Assembly: GCA_003439945.1 (NCBI GenBank)
Contig: QVRM01000414.1
Span: forward strand, 10,001-74,000
Direction of reading: 5' to 3'
Source: Dermanyssus gallinae
Lineage: Eukaryota > Arthropoda > Arachnida > Mesostigmata > Dermanyssidae
Length of the DNA stretch: 64,000 nucleotides
Shown here: piece after piece, positions 21,780-33,699 of the stretch
Position numbering within the stretch: the first letter of the stretch is position 1
Layout of the letters: every line of letters begins with the position of its first letter
Translations under genes and position numbers: made by a program
The notes under the pieces: model-generated
Databases searched by the model: none
The model's input: the letters and a program-made list of their open reading frames with translations, nothing else
Told to the model about the DNA's origin: nothing

Positions 21780-22000
21780 GTATTGTGACGGTGGTGGCAG
21801 TGGTGATGGTGGTGTAAGAACCTCAAACGAAGGCCGACGACACTTCAACCAGTTGGCGTTGTAGCCTCACCGAGTTGGTGGTGTTACTTCTGTTACTGCT
21901 GTTCTTGCTGTTGTTGATGTCGCTGCCGATGCGGTTGGGAATGATGCGATGGGCCACCCGTCGCGAACTCTGGTAATATCAAACGAAAGTCATGATGGCG

Positions 22001-22041
<41 letters not shown>

Positions 22042-22072
22042 CATGAGAATCAGTCCATGATACATACTCACG

Positions 22073-22103
<31 letters not shown>

Positions 22104-22620
22104 CATGAGAATCAGTCTACGATATATACTCACGTATATATATACATATATATAACAGCTATTGGAGCTGTTCGAGTTCCTATCCCGTTGCGGCTACGAT
22201 AGTCAGTAGTTCCTCCTTGGCTTTGCTGAGTCGCCTGAATGACGACAGCAATAAAAGTGTCACCAAAATGAAATTGGCCTCGCATTTTCCAACAGTGTAA
22301 GCACGCTTCGCTACGGAGCCAAAGAGCTGTTGCCGATGAACCTCGCCTCCTTCTTTCCCCCCGCTTGTCTCGCTCTCCGCCTTCGCGATGAGAGCGCAAT
22401 CCAGGCATTCGCTCCAACGTCACGCGCCCGTGCCGGGGCCTCATTTTGCTGCTGCTTCTGTTGCTGGTGTCTGACGGCTGTTTCGACCTCAACGGCAGTT
22501 GAGGTGGTGTTGTTGTTGTTGTTGTTGTTGTTATTGCTGCTGTTGTTGATCATGCTGTTGTTATTGTTGTTGTTTTTACGGTGGTCTTTTTAGTTGGCAG
22601 TAGGCCACCGGTTCCCTGTC
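21780..22620. other. Trinucleotide-repeat-rich region
   Basis: Two (TA)n tracts (22,003-22,037 and 22,073-22,101) sit in a direct repeat of ATGAGAATCAGTC followed by a TACTCACGTATA motif, seen three times to about 22,150. A TTG tract lies at 22,508-22,580. The frames over these repeats are poly-Asn or poly-Leu and are not called. Confidence 0.6.
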
Positions 22621-23635
22621 GGAGCGCGATGTCGCGCCGACAGCGGCCCCTACCGAAAATCCGTTGCCGTCATCCTCAGTTTTCGACATCATCGTGATTC
22701 ACTCTGCAGGGTTGCTCCACCAGCAACGACACCACCCATTTAACCGCTATAAGCCAGCCGACTAGCCTGCCATAGGTGCGTACCGCACATCGTACCCCTT
22801 CGACACCCAAACGACGTGGTCAATGTAGGCTTACGTGCTTATATAGCATCTCAGAAGTTGTTGTACCCATGCTTAGCGAACCAAGCGATTTTAAGACAGC
22901 ACGAAACTGCGACACATCGTAGTAACCTCTCACTGGATAATGAAGCGTCGTTCATCATCCAGTACGTGTATCTGGTTCAACGTGTTCCGTGCTATTCATT
23001 ATTCGGACTAGCTTACGCGAGTTGATGATGCATATACAGGTAGGCTTATAATAAATGCCTCTGAATTAAATGGAACTCCATGGTTGGGTGTGCGCATGCA
23101 CGATTCATAAATAGGACCGGCTGAGTAATAACAATAACTAACCCAATAATCCATGAAACGGAAAGTTGGAATTATTTGTGCCGACTGACTATCTCTCTGT
23201 CTCTCTTGCAACAATCGGGATTAGATTACAGAGTAACTGTGTGCTTATGTTTGTGTTGCAGTGCAATGCCTCGCTTAAACACGTCGGTCTATGCGTGCGA
23301 GGTCGCTGTACAGTTATGTCCCGATTTTTTTTGTTCAATTCAAATCCAAACCTTTTCCAGTTTTACGCGTTGTGTGATTAAGCCTTTTCCCTGTTCTCCG
23401 TGTGTTGTGTGATGACGTAGTTGTGTTGCTATTTAATGCTCACTTCATAAGATTGAATAGAAAGACACCGATCTGACACGAAGACACGTTTTAACTCCAA
23501 CGTTGTGGCGTACCGTGGAAACGTCAGATCTCGTTATGAGCAGGTTTGTAAGTTTTGAGTTAATCAATGAAAAACAAATTATATATATATATATATTCAT
23601 TCATGATTTATTCACTATAGAATTTGTAGTTACAG

Positions 23636-25008
23636 TCACAATACAACAGTGTGGTCTGACATTATATAATCAACTCTGGCTGTTAGAGAGGTTCCAACAA
23701 TTTCCTTACATACAAACATGTGGTACCGCCCAATATCGGACTGTCCACAAAAACTACATACGCATTCTTTAATGGTAAAACAATTTGGCTTCATGCACAT
23801 AAAATGGTGGTATCCGTGCCATGTCGTTCGGCACACAATTGTGCGATTCCGTTGGCGGCTTCCTTTCCATTTATCAGAACAAAATGCTGGGCTATCAATG
23901 GAGTTTTCAATGGCAAACTGTATGTTTCTTGATTCTCTGAATGTTCGGTAGGAGTCCAATACTTCTGTGTTGAACGGGACCTTGTTGAGAACCAAGTCTT
24001 CCGTGAGTGTTCTCTCTCCGCACAGTTCTAAGGCTAGTGTGGCAGATGCGTTTTCGGGCAGTCCCAATATACGTTTGACAAAGCAAGCCTTTACTCTATC
24101 TAGGACTTTTCAATCACTCATTGTCAAATGCGGTGCTATGGCGGGTAGACAATATGTTATGGTCGGAAGAAGTTTGATTTTAAAACAGTTCATTGCTGTT
24201 TTTAGGTCTACGTTGCGTAGATCTCCTAGTAAGGTGATTGTGGCCGCCGCTTTTGCCCGTACTCTGTCAACATGTGTACTAAATGAGAGCCTTGGGGTTA
24301 GGATAACCCCTAGGTAAGTGAAGCTGTTGACCACCTCAAGCACTCTCTCGTTTATTTTCAAGCGATGGTCTCTAGCAGCATATGATCCTCCTCTGCTGAA
24401 ACGCATTACCTTTGTTTTATCTGTGTTGATCGAGTGTTTGTTCTGTTCACACCATTGTGTAGTCTCGTTGAGATAAAACTGAAGTTGATTTCGGGATTTT
24501 GCTAGGATAACCAAGTCATCTGCATAGAAAGCGTGTGGGGCTTTGAGACCACGGAGCAGATCCGAGAGTCCAGTCACGCACAGAATGAAAAGGAAAGAGC
24601 TAGCTGAGTCTCCTTGGGCCACTCCGATTGTTTGTGTTACGGGTTCTTGTACGTAGTGATCGCCGTTTCTAATCGTTATGACGTTATATGCTAGAATGTC
24701 ATGTAAAATGTTAAAAGTTGCTCCCTTTATGTCAAAACTTGATCGTAGAGTGTTCAGCAGACAGTCCCTCGGAAGTCAATCGAATGCTGTTTTAAAATCA
24801 ATAAAAGCAGCGTATGTCATTTTGGTCACTGAGCGGCGATATGATACATGTTCACTACAAATGAGACCGCATTTGACGTAGACCGTCCCCGTAGAAAGCC
24901 ATATTGCTCCGGCGGGACCTTCTCCTCGGTGGCCGAGTACAGCCTGTTAACGATTAGCGATGTTAGAATCTTATAGAGCACGCTTGTGAGTGCGATGCCT
25001 CTATAATT

Positions 25009-25015
<7 letters not shown>
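23636..25015 (-). pseudogene. 5'-truncated LINE: reverse transcriptase and CCHC end
   Basis: Read from right to left. MRNYRGIALTSVLYKILTSL and PPEQYGFLRGRST are the finger motifs. A frame from 24,622 has AQGDSASSFLF and FYADDLVILAKS (the catalytic YADD) and then LRFSRG-like INTDKTKVMRF and FTYLGVIL. The final frame at 23,636-24,067 ends with a zinc-knuckle pattern, CVCSFCGQSDIGRYHMFVC. This is an R1/Jockey-type layout. Frames change near 24,080 and 24,700, so it is inactive. Both ends abut (TA)n tracts (23,580-23,596 and 25,013-25,044). The C-terminal region resembles that of the LINE at 41-44 kb. Confidence 0.8.
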
Positions 25016-25048
<33 letters not shown>

Positions 25049-25049
25049 C

Positions 25050-25327
25050 AAAAATAGGCTAGACGTACACCGGCGGTACGATACGATATTCAGGTGGACA
25101 TATTTTGTTTATATGAAACGTAGGTCGGAAGATAACAGCAAAACGCTTCGTAATGAAAAATCATGTCACGGGAGTGTTCTTTGCTGGCCGGCCGACGCTA
25201 TGCTAGCTACTACTACTACTAAGCCCATGTCCCAATATCGCGTGGGATTGCCTCAGGATTCCCGACGTAAATGATAAAAATTCCGCACCCCCTCAATATC
25301 ATAATCGGATTACGTTCAACACCGCGC

Positions 25328-25374
<47 letters not shown>

Positions 25375-25845
25375 TAAGAAATGCGTTCGCAGGAGGTCCA
25401 GTGCAGTGGTTTGAAGCTATTTTAATCCGTTCAAAAAGATTCTTCTCAGATGTCTGGTAAGTGGATTAGACAGGCTCGTGGCACATACGAAGTTGCTGTT
25501 ATCGGATGCATTTACGAGCTGGCAGAAATAATGTCGCAAGAATTTGTCACGACAAAACATGGTCCAGGACGCTATGGCAACTATAGGACTTCTCAAGGGA
25601 AAGCATCGGTGAGCAGGGTTGTATGCCCGCGGCTTGCACAGGCGAGGTCGAATAACTTGTCTTCTCAATTGCGCATCACGAAAGTGGCCGGCACATAGTC
25701 AGAGCTAAACTAATAGATTGAATTTTGCTTGCAATGCATTATCAATCATAATTTTCATTAGTATTAGTATGAAGTACAGCGTGCATGTTAGCAAAACGGT
25801 CGAAAAGAGCAGCTAGTGTAGATCTTCGCATAAACACTAGAAGCG

Positions 25846-25904
<59 letters not shown>

Positions 25905-26200
25905 TGTGTACAACAAGGCAAGAGCAAACCAATGCACCTGACCATAAAGGAGTGCAGACTGTAAGGGTATCGCACAGGGACTAATTGGACTCTGGAATGC
26001 AACATGAAGATAGCAGCTGCGCGGTCTAGAATGACAGGACTATGAAATGTCTACGTGACTAACGCTGATTGAGTGACAGTTGGCTTTACGTGAGGCGATC
26101 GACATGCGCGTACACCAGCCCCTGTAGTTTTTGAGTAGTCAGCCACTGCAACCCGCGTGAGACACGCAGGGGTTAATTAGTTAAATTGACACCTGTTCAC
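25050..26200. other. No gene seen
   Basis: Two (TA)n tracts (25,333-25,372 and 25,849-25,900) and short frames without recognisable motifs. Confidence 0.4.
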
Positions 26201-26219
26201 AGTTGCATTGTCCTCAACT

Positions 26220-27330
26220 GCATCGCATCATCGTCGTCGTCGTCGTCGAATTGTTTGCCGTGAGCCTCGTCGGGGATCGATCTCGTCGGAGGAACGTCGA
26301 TCGGAGTGCAACGGGACCGCATTTCGTCAACTGGACGTTACGTTCGGCTTATCAGCAATCGTCGTCATTGTAGGTAGGTAGTACGAAGAAATAATGAGAG
26401 TATGCGACGAGAGGAGCACTGTGGCGCTCACCACAACGTTAACCACGCTAACGGTCACCGAATGACGCGCGGATCAGGATTATCATGTAGACGACACAAC
26501 AATGATAGCAGGGACAAGACCGACAGCAACAACATCAACAACAGCAGCAACAACAACAACAACAACAACACAAACAACAACACCAACGACAACAACAACA
26601 GCAACAAGGCCGACGACGGTAGAGAAAACAAATCGTATTAGAAGAAGCTAAATCAGAGGTATCGTCGTGTCGTTCCGTGGACGCGGTCTGCCAAGCCAGT
26701 AGCAGTACTCATCAGTCAGTCAGGCCGAAGTTGTTTGCGTCGCTGCTAAACGTGTGGACTTCGGGCAACGACTTCGATGGTCACGCTGCCGACGCTGTTG
26801 CGGCTATTTCTGCTTCTGCTGGCTGCTATTTCTGCTCCTTGTGCGAGGCGGCCGGTGGTGTCACAGCCGTCTTAGGGGACGTGGCGGGGGATGGGGCGGG
26901 GGGGCAGTTCCTCGCGAAGGCTCGCGAGCTGTGGCTGTTGAATGTGCCGGGTGAGGCGGCTTGTTCACTCACGAGCCAGCAGCCGGCCCGCTAAAATGTC
27001 GGTGTCCGGCGGAGAAAGGTCGAATCTTCTCGGATTGTCGCCGAACTGGCTAAACCGGAGCAACGAGGAAAGGAATAGGGCAGAGAGTGAGTGAGTGAGT
27101 GGGTGAAGGAATAAGCGAATGCTCGAAGCAGGTGGGGTTTAGGAGGAGAAGGGGGGGCGGCGGCGGACGGGCGGTTGGCCGCAAGACCGGCAAATACATA
27201 GGCAGACACCCCCCCCCCCCCGCGAGAGAGAAAGCTTTAGATTGCGGAACAAATCTGACCCTACGACGACTTGCTGTAGCTGGCTCACCGTCGTCATAAT
27301 CAGGTCGATCAACCGAACGAGCGATCAATT
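26220..27330. other. GC-richer CNG-repeat island
   Basis: Contains a TCG run (26,231-26,248), an AAC run (26,528-26,612), a run of C at about 27,210-27,220 and GAGT repeats near 27,085. The island stands out from the AT-rich surroundings and could be the 5' region of a gene, but no exon can be fixed. A 105-codon frame at 26,677-26,994 is alanine/glycine-rich and unrecognised. Confidence 0.35.
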
Positions 27331-27464
27331 AATCGATTGACCGGCCGCCCACGTTTGCCAGTATATCACCGCCTGCCGAAGATTCGCCGCATAATCTACC
27401 TACGAACGCCGGCTGCTATGACGACTGGTTTTTGTGACACCCAGTAATTCTTGACAATGGCTCG

Positions 27465-27705
27465 TCTGTATATATATATGTATGTATGTATGTTATATAT
27501 ATATGTATGTATGTATGTATATATATATATGTATATATATATATATCATATATATAATATAATGAATATATATATATATTATATATATATATATATATTA
27601 TATATATGCATGTATATATAATATATATATATATATAGTATATACTATATGCATGTATATATATATATAATAATTATAGATATGCATATATATATATATT
27701 ATAAT
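27465..27705. repeat. Mixed TA/TATG satellite-like tract
   Basis: About 240 bp of interleaved TA runs and ATGT repeats with several short palindromes (for example TATATACTATATGCATG). It is more complex than the simple (TA)n tracts elsewhere. Confidence 0.8.
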
Positions 27706-27719
27706 GTTTCTTAAATATA

Positions 27720-28776
27720 TAAGTTACGGAGTGGCAGAGCTTTGTTTCGGGCTAAAGCAGATTTATTTTAATTTAGGACTGACCACTTTAAAATGATAGT
27801 TCATTTTAATTCAATGCCTCTCTTTCTTTGACAATAACGCGCTGAGTTTGATAGCAAATGTGCCGCAAAAATAAATCGTTGTGCTTTTTAGCTTCAGCGA
27901 AATAAATAATTGCCGAAAGAAGCTATAATCGTATGACCGAATAACAACACACAGAAGAACACGCGTCTCCTGTAAATAGATACTGGTACATCATCATAGT
28001 TTGAATTTGGCTGTGCTTGCACACTTGATTCTCAATTTGTTTGTTGGCCTCTTGTGGCGTGGTGTGCATATATATATATATATTATATATATATATATAT
28101 ATTATATTTATATATATTACTTTTTTAATTATACTATTTGTATAAATATTTCTAATTTTATATATATAATATATGCTTATATTCATTTTCTGCAAAAGTT
28201 CATGCAAGCTTAGTATGAGGACGATAATACGGCCAAGCTAAGCTTAGAGATGAAACAATTGCGGTAGGCCAGTTTTCTGTCAGCCTACAGTGAGGACAAG
28301 CCGGTTCGATTTTGCCTTGACGACGCTACCTCGGACTGCGGAACCACACGATTCAAAACAAATGAATACGTAGTTTCAAAAAACGGCTGCTGAATTATTG
28401 GAAATCACGAATGAAGCTGTGAAACAAGCTTAAATAGCAGAGGAACGGTGTAAAAATCTAATAAGCCTTTTTCGTGGTAGGATTTCGTATGACGATGATG
28501 TGATCGCCTCTCATCGCATTGCCGTTGCTCTAAACAAGATCGCGTCGGCCGACGTCTAGTTCATTGAAGATAAGCCTTAGCCGGGACAACTCGCCCCCGA
28601 TTTATTCCTGTGTACCTGTACGGCTGGCCTGATCTCATGGTGAGAAGCTGTGGCTACTAAATTAACAGATAGGGCTAAGCATTTCTTGGATTAGACGTGC
28701 CAAAACGATACGGTATCGGTTGCTGTATCGATCAGTCTTTAATGAGCAGTAATAAGCATGGCGTGTTTATGCTTGT

Positions 28777-28823
<47 letters not shown>

Positions 28824-29400
28824 CGAGCAATGCATATATATATATATATATATATATGCATTGAATATGTTGTATACTAAATATGGACTCTGTGCAAATA
28901 CGCTGAGCAACTAGCTAGAAGGGTTAACGGTCGTTAATGCTTCACCTGTTTTTTTTTTATACGATTTATAACCACCCCTGTAGGTGTCTTCGATAGCTGC
29001 TTAGGCAGTAATAACCGCATGAATAACTCGGTAGTGCACTTGAATCACGCGGCCGTGTTCCAGTGATGTCAATGCTGCTGGGTAATATTTTACGCGATTT
29101 AGTAAACCTGATCCGGCTTTTTTAGGTCTAGGCATGTATGTATTATATATATATATATATATATATAGGATCTTGAATGACACCCGCAAGCTAGCAAAAT
29201 GCTGCGTAGCGCAGTCACCGAGTAACTAAGCTTTTTCGACAGCCATACCGAATGCGAAGGCATGTATAGCATAGCCTACTAGCATTCTGTCTTGCTTCAG
29301 CAAGTAAACCACTCTCGCTTGTTCAGAAACGTAACGTTTTTTTGTTTATTGTAGTAAGAGCTTAAAATTTCGTCCGTCCAACCATGAAACACGTTCTAAA
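27720..29400. other. No gene seen
   Basis: AT-rich sequence with (TA)n at about 28,068-28,100, 28,782-28,822 and 29,143-29,167. At 28,830-28,862 two ATGCAT-type ends flank a TA tract (AATGCATATA...TATATGCATT), forming a small palindrome. Confidence 0.4.
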
Positions 29401-29415
29401 ATAAATGTATATGTA

Positions 29416-30658
29416 CAGGTAGTTCAATAAGTTCTTAGAATGAAAACCGAGAATTTTCCAAATCATGTTTTTAAATTTTTCTTATTCGATATACTCCCCG
29501 AGAAGCTCAATACACTTTTCCCACCAAGATTTCAGAGCTTTCATACCTCTTGAGTAGAATTCCGCGTCGTTAGACTGAAAATAGGCATTGACAGCAGCCT
29601 TAACCTCTTCATTGCTGGAAAAACGCTTTCCAACGAGACTATTCTTCAAATGTCCGAAGAGGAAATAATCAGAGGGGAGCCAGGTCTGGAGAATAGGAGG
29701 GTTGTTCAATAAGTTCGAACCTCAGTTGGGCCAGTTTTGCCGATGCTTGCCGGGACTTGTGTGCAGGAGCATTGCCCTGGTGAAACGGGACAACCTTCTT
29801 CTGCAAAGCGGGCCGTTTCACGATCTGTGATCGTTTTACAGCTCTCAAGGTAGTCGACCAGCATTATTCTACGTTGGTCTTAAAAAACTGTAGCCATCAC
29901 CTTTCCGGTCAATGCCGTTGTCCGCACCCTCTTCGGAGGTCCTTCATCAGGTGCACACCATTGGCAAGATGCTTCTTGGTTCTCGGGAGTGTAGTGATGA
30001 ACCCGGCTTTCATCGACGGTCATGAATCTGCACCAAAAATCCGACAGATTGTTCGACATCTTGGCCAAATTTCGCTGTAAAGCCAAAACAGGCGCGTCTT
30101 TTTGGCCTTGGTTGAGCAAATTCGGCAGCCATTTTGCTCTAAGCTCTTTCATCTTCAAGTTTTCGTGTAGGATAAAATGCACAATGCCTAAACTAATCCC
30201 TAATGCTTCCGCTATTTCCTTAATGTTCATTCGCTTATCTGTGCCAAGAATTTTTCGCACTTTCTCTACGTTTTCCTCATCAGTTGCCGTTTTTTGGCCT
30301 CCTGGACGTAGTTCATCCTCGGTGCTCCTGCGACCTATTTTTAACACATTAATCCAGTTGGAAACAGTGGCAAAACATGGCGCAGAGTCACTGTACGTCT
30401 CGTCTAACTCAATTTTTACTTGGGTCGCATTCCAACCTTTGAAATAAAAATGCTTGATAACCACTCGAAACTCTTTTTTCTCCATTTTTAAAAATCACGC
30501 CGATACGTTGCACGGGAAAAGCTATCAAACGAAATCGCAACGGCCAATCACCATAATATATTGAGTGCTAGCAGTCTAAAAGTTGCAGTTCCTATTGCGG
30601 TGAAAGCGTGCCAAAATTCGAATTCTAAAAAGCTCATTCTAAGAACTTATTGAACTAC

Positions 30659-30661
<3 letters not shown>
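29416..30661 (-). mobile_element. Second mariner family, complete ends, dead transposase
   Basis: 1,246 bp with terminal inverted repeats CAGGTAGTTCAATAAGTTCT and its complement, both ends flanked by TA (29,414-29,415 and 30,662-30,663). The N-terminal frame (29,880-30,485) shows a helix-turn-helix region and TVDESRVHHYTPENQ, the first catalytic Asp with the HHYTPE pattern of the irritans/cecropia-like mariners. It then stops where family members have WD. The second catalytic site reads FHQGNAPAH, with Asp replaced by Gly. A one-base insertion lies near SPDLAP, and a segment between TIT and KRPALQKK is missing. It is inactive. The perfect ends suggest it could still have been mobilised in trans. 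Confidence 0.93.
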
Positions 30662-30694
<33 letters not shown>

Positions 30695-30710
30695 CTTCCC
30701 ATGAATCCCG

Positions 30711-30712
<2 letters not shown>

Positions 30713-30777
<65 letters not shown>
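30713..30777. repeat. (TA)n microsatellite
   Basis: About 65 bp of pure TA, 23 bp beyond another TA tract that abuts the mariner right end. The mariner target TA therefore lay in or created a TA-rich site. Confidence 0.95.
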
Positions 30778-30779
<2 letters not shown>

Positions 30780-31062
30780 GATTTATTTATTTATACAATA
30801 GTTTTATATCACGCTCTTGCGAGACCCTTTCATTTATGAAGCTAACTATTGAAGCACTTCTTTTCTGTTCAAATGCAAAACCGTAGAGAAACTGACATGT
30901 GCATTAGTATTTAGAAACTCAAACATACAGTTGTTAACTTAGGATAGCTTATTTGCTCATTGACGCTGTTCTATAATTACCTTCTTGCCCCTTGCGCAGA
31001 ATGTATTCTGAGTCGTCTAAGAGGTGATGTACTTGCATTGTAGGTTTCAACTTGCAAAGCAA

Positions 31063-31093
<31 letters not shown>

Positions 31094-31204
31094 TACATAT
31101 GAATGTATCTATCAGATCATGATATAGTAAACGACGACAAATCGAATCTCAGAATTTAACGACTAATTAGATAAGCTAACAAAAATAAGAAGACTTTAAA
31201 TGAG

Positions 31205-31409
31205 TAATTAATTACTTCCGATATAAACAGCGGCGCACATGCGATTGGCGAACCGTTGGGTGCATTTCTCAGACTGCTGCCACTGGGTCCGTTAAATGTG
31301 TGGCACATGGTGCAGCTGCGATAGCCTGGCCTTATCGGCTCCGCAGAGAAACCCCAGCGAGTTCTGTGCCAGCCTGGACTGCGGGTTTGACAGCAACGTG
31401 CAAGCCCAT
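31205..31409 (-). other. Candidate exon c of a minus-strand gene (strand ambiguous)
   Basis: On the minus strand CCTCCTTGCTCACCTATAG precedes the exon. The frame that follows in phase with the next candidate exon upstream (LARCCQTRSPGWHRTRWGF, then SCTMCHTFNGPSGSSLRNAP) stays open for over 70 codons. However, the same sequence on the plus strand gives CCGCAG, then an open RNPSEFCASLDCGFDSNVQA, then TATAG|GTGAGC. The strand is therefore undecided. Confidence 0.25.
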
Positions 31410-31515
31410 CTATAGGTGAGCAAGGAGGCCGTGCATTCAGAGCACTACAGTGTAACTCACATATACGAATTAATCGAAAAGACCACATACTTCCTGAGGT
31501 TGACTCCTGACTTAC

Positions 31516-31572
31516 CTGACTCGGCTCGGTGAGAATCGGACTGCCTATAGTACATACACCACTGAAATACAC
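31516..31572 (-). other. Candidate 57-bp exon b, excellent donor
   Basis: On the minus strand CTCTAGCAG precedes the exon and GAGTCAG|GTAAGTCAG follows it, a consensus donor. Its length is exactly 19 codons and two frames are open (VYFSGVCTIGSPILTEPSQ or VFQWCMYYRQSDSHRAES). The neighbouring exon ending at 32,063 also has a consensus donor, giving a 490-base intron. The product is not recognised. Confidence 0.4.
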
Positions 31573-32062
31573 CTGCTAGAGTATGCATTGCGAATAGGAA
31601 GAGCCGAGATTGCGGCGAACATACGCACCGTGTGCATAATAGTGTGTGCGGCGCCGATGTGCCTCTTTTGCCGTCAGTCCGTCCGTCCGTCCGACTTTGT
31701 ATATACATACGTCCGGAATCTATGCCTGTGCCTCTGCATTTTGTACGCGCTTATGCCTGTGTTGCGTTGACCTCAGAAGGCGAGCTTAATGCATTAATTC
31801 GCATTGCATTATTTATGAGAAACGCCAACCACTAGCGCTTCTTCTACTGTATCTAATCCTATCCTGCGAGCTCGCTAACACGAAAGTGGTGGTCCATGCG
31901 CGCCGGCGAGCATCAGACACGCCTGCACGTCTGATGGGAGAAGAATGACGAAACTGCTCGTGCTCGTCTAACCCTCGAATCGCGTCGAATCAAGGCGGTC
32001 GATTGCCTAACGCCTTGTTGCCCGTCTATTCGCCTTCGTCTCGCCTGAGCCTTCGAACTCAC

Positions 32063-32120
32063 CTGGCTTCGCCAACTGGGCGACTCGTTCGAAGCCGGGG
32101 CCAAATGAAACGAGGCTCTA
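32063..32120 (-). other. Candidate exon a, start uncertain
   Basis: On the minus strand GCGAAGCCAG|GTGAGTTC is a consensus donor. The preceding sequence is open (SLVSFGPGFERVAQLAKP). The acceptor could be one of two AGs at about 32,120-32,130. It is linked to exon b by phase in one of the possible frames. Confidence 0.3.
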
Positions 32121-32129
32121 ACCTGGGCT

Positions 32130-32800
32130 ACCTTTGAGCAGTCATGCGTGTTTCTTCCTAAAGCGACTGCTCCTTTGAGCCACTGCTCCTCTTCCTCCTC
32201 CTAACTCTCTCCTCTCTCTCTCCTGATTGATGGAGAACGTGCTCAGAAAAGACTCCGACTCCTCTATTGAGAGTAGGGAAAAATGGCTTCATGTCGTGAC
32301 CTTTTTCTGTTCGCCTTAGACGCCCCTCTATGACAGCACGCCGCTATCTGCCTATACCCGGTGGCCGAAGCGCTCGTGCGTAACCGTTTTTAGTTGTGCA
32401 TCCGTGCACGAGAGCGAAGGAACGCTAGAAATTTACTTTCCTTAGTGGCTATACAGCATACTATACCATGAATATAAAAAGCCGAATATGTAAAGCCGAT
32501 ATTAGGTGCATTGACAGCACATTTTGAAAGAAAGTGTTTACCTAGAGTGGAATAGTAACACTTGCATACAGAGCATTTGTTACATTTATTTTAGTGCGTG
32601 AAATCCACTTACATTCATTTTAGTATGTGAAATCCTTTTACGATGATAACAATTCACTGGCTAACAGCGATGCTTTATCGTTTGCTTTAGAGAGTATATT
32701 CATTTTTGAGAAAACCTGCAATATACTGTATTGAATGAAAGAATCTGTTAACAAAAAAAATGTGCGTTTGAAATTGAATTACTAGATACTTCAAACGCTT
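32130..32800. other. No gene seen
   Basis: Pyrimidine-rich CTC/TCC stretch at 32,170-32,225, then AT-rich sequence without recognisable coding signals. Confidence 0.4.
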
Positions 32801-32820
32801 ATAATAATAATAATAATATA

Positions 32821-32866
<46 letters not shown>
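32801..32866. repeat. AAT/ATT microsatellite at the 3' end of retrotransposon copy A
   Basis: (TAA)n changes to (ATT)n at about 32,820, giving an inverted junction of the two phases. The ATT part is the direct continuation of the retrotransposon 3' end on the minus strand. Confidence 0.95.
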
Positions 32867-33676
32867 TAATATGTTTAGAGCAATACAGTTGTGAGGTGTG
32901 AATGTGTATCCTCATTATTTTATAGTTTCTTTCTTGCTGTCGTCAGCCATCGCGCAAATAATATCGACGCGGCGTTTCCTCTGCAAACTGCCAATGAAAG
33001 CAGCTGCCTCAGAAAGTCGCCTTCGCGTGCATCACCGGTGTTTGCTTGTCTTCGATCACTTAAGTCATTAATAAATGTCTTTGTTCTTCTGCTGACTGGG
33101 CCCATTGTCTCCATTGCAATCGGCACGAAATTGTATCTAGACTCTAACTCTGTGTATTTACGCCACTTTTCTTTCTCTGCGTGTTCGGCCACCCATCCCG
33201 CCTCGGTAGCGCTGTGGCACACATAAGACGGTGCGGCTGTGCAGGAGACTGTCGCATCCCAAACCAGGCATTTGCCTTTTTTCCACGGCGGAATAGAGAC
33301 ACCGTCGGGCCTTTTATCGTCATGAAGTCCTAGTCTGGATTCCAGCATTGCTAGGTATTCCCGCCCTCCGGAGAGCTCTTTGAATCACTGCATTTATTTT
33401 TGTGTGCCTGGGAGCCCGACCTTGGCTCTTGATGCAGCTCAACGGGTGGAGGCCATTCTTCTCTACTGGTTTTGCACAGACCTTGCAAATGTGTGGTTCG
33501 CATATCGACCCGTCGATTCTGAGAGCCGACACCATGCGGAATGAGACGTTATCCAGCATGGTGCCGAGCTGTGGCGACGGGAGAGCCCTAAGAAATCCAC
33601 CGCTGAAGGATGTCTCGTGCGGCCAAGATGACTGCCTTCTCCGTAGAAGACTCAAGGCTTTCGGTGATCTCACGGG
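32867..33676 (-). mobile_element. AAT-flanked retrotransposon, copy A (C-terminal part)
   Basis: Minus-strand frames at 33,320-33,673 and 32,920-33,348 together carry a zinc-knuckle (CKVCAKPVEKNGLHPLSC) and then KRPDGVSIPPWKKGKCLVWD, followed by a conserved tail (LLSLAVCRGNAASIL). The knuckle followed by RPD and a later D resembles the restriction-like endonuclease end of R2-type non-LTR elements; this is an inference, because the spacing is slightly long. The reverse transcriptase is absent (5' truncation). Both ends abut AAT repeats: 32,801-32,866 and 33,677-33,690. Confidence 0.75.
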
Positions 33677-33699
33677 TTATTATTATTATTGCGGTAAAA

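Noticed and set aside
22130..22593. Minus-strand Arg-rich frame and plus-strand poly-Leu frame
   Set aside because: They overlap a TTG tract and lack splice, promoter or domain evidence.
23258..23340. Cysteine-rich exon after GTGTTGCAG (CNASLKHVGLCVRGRC)
   Set aside because: The acceptor is plausible, but no acceptable donor follows and the frame is short. The Cys pattern matches no family I can name.
27050..27328. Minus-strand first exon MIARSVDRPDYDDG followed by a GTGAGC donor
   Set aside because: A single weak donor and a Pro-rich frame caused by a C/G homopolymer. No promoter or second exon is visible.
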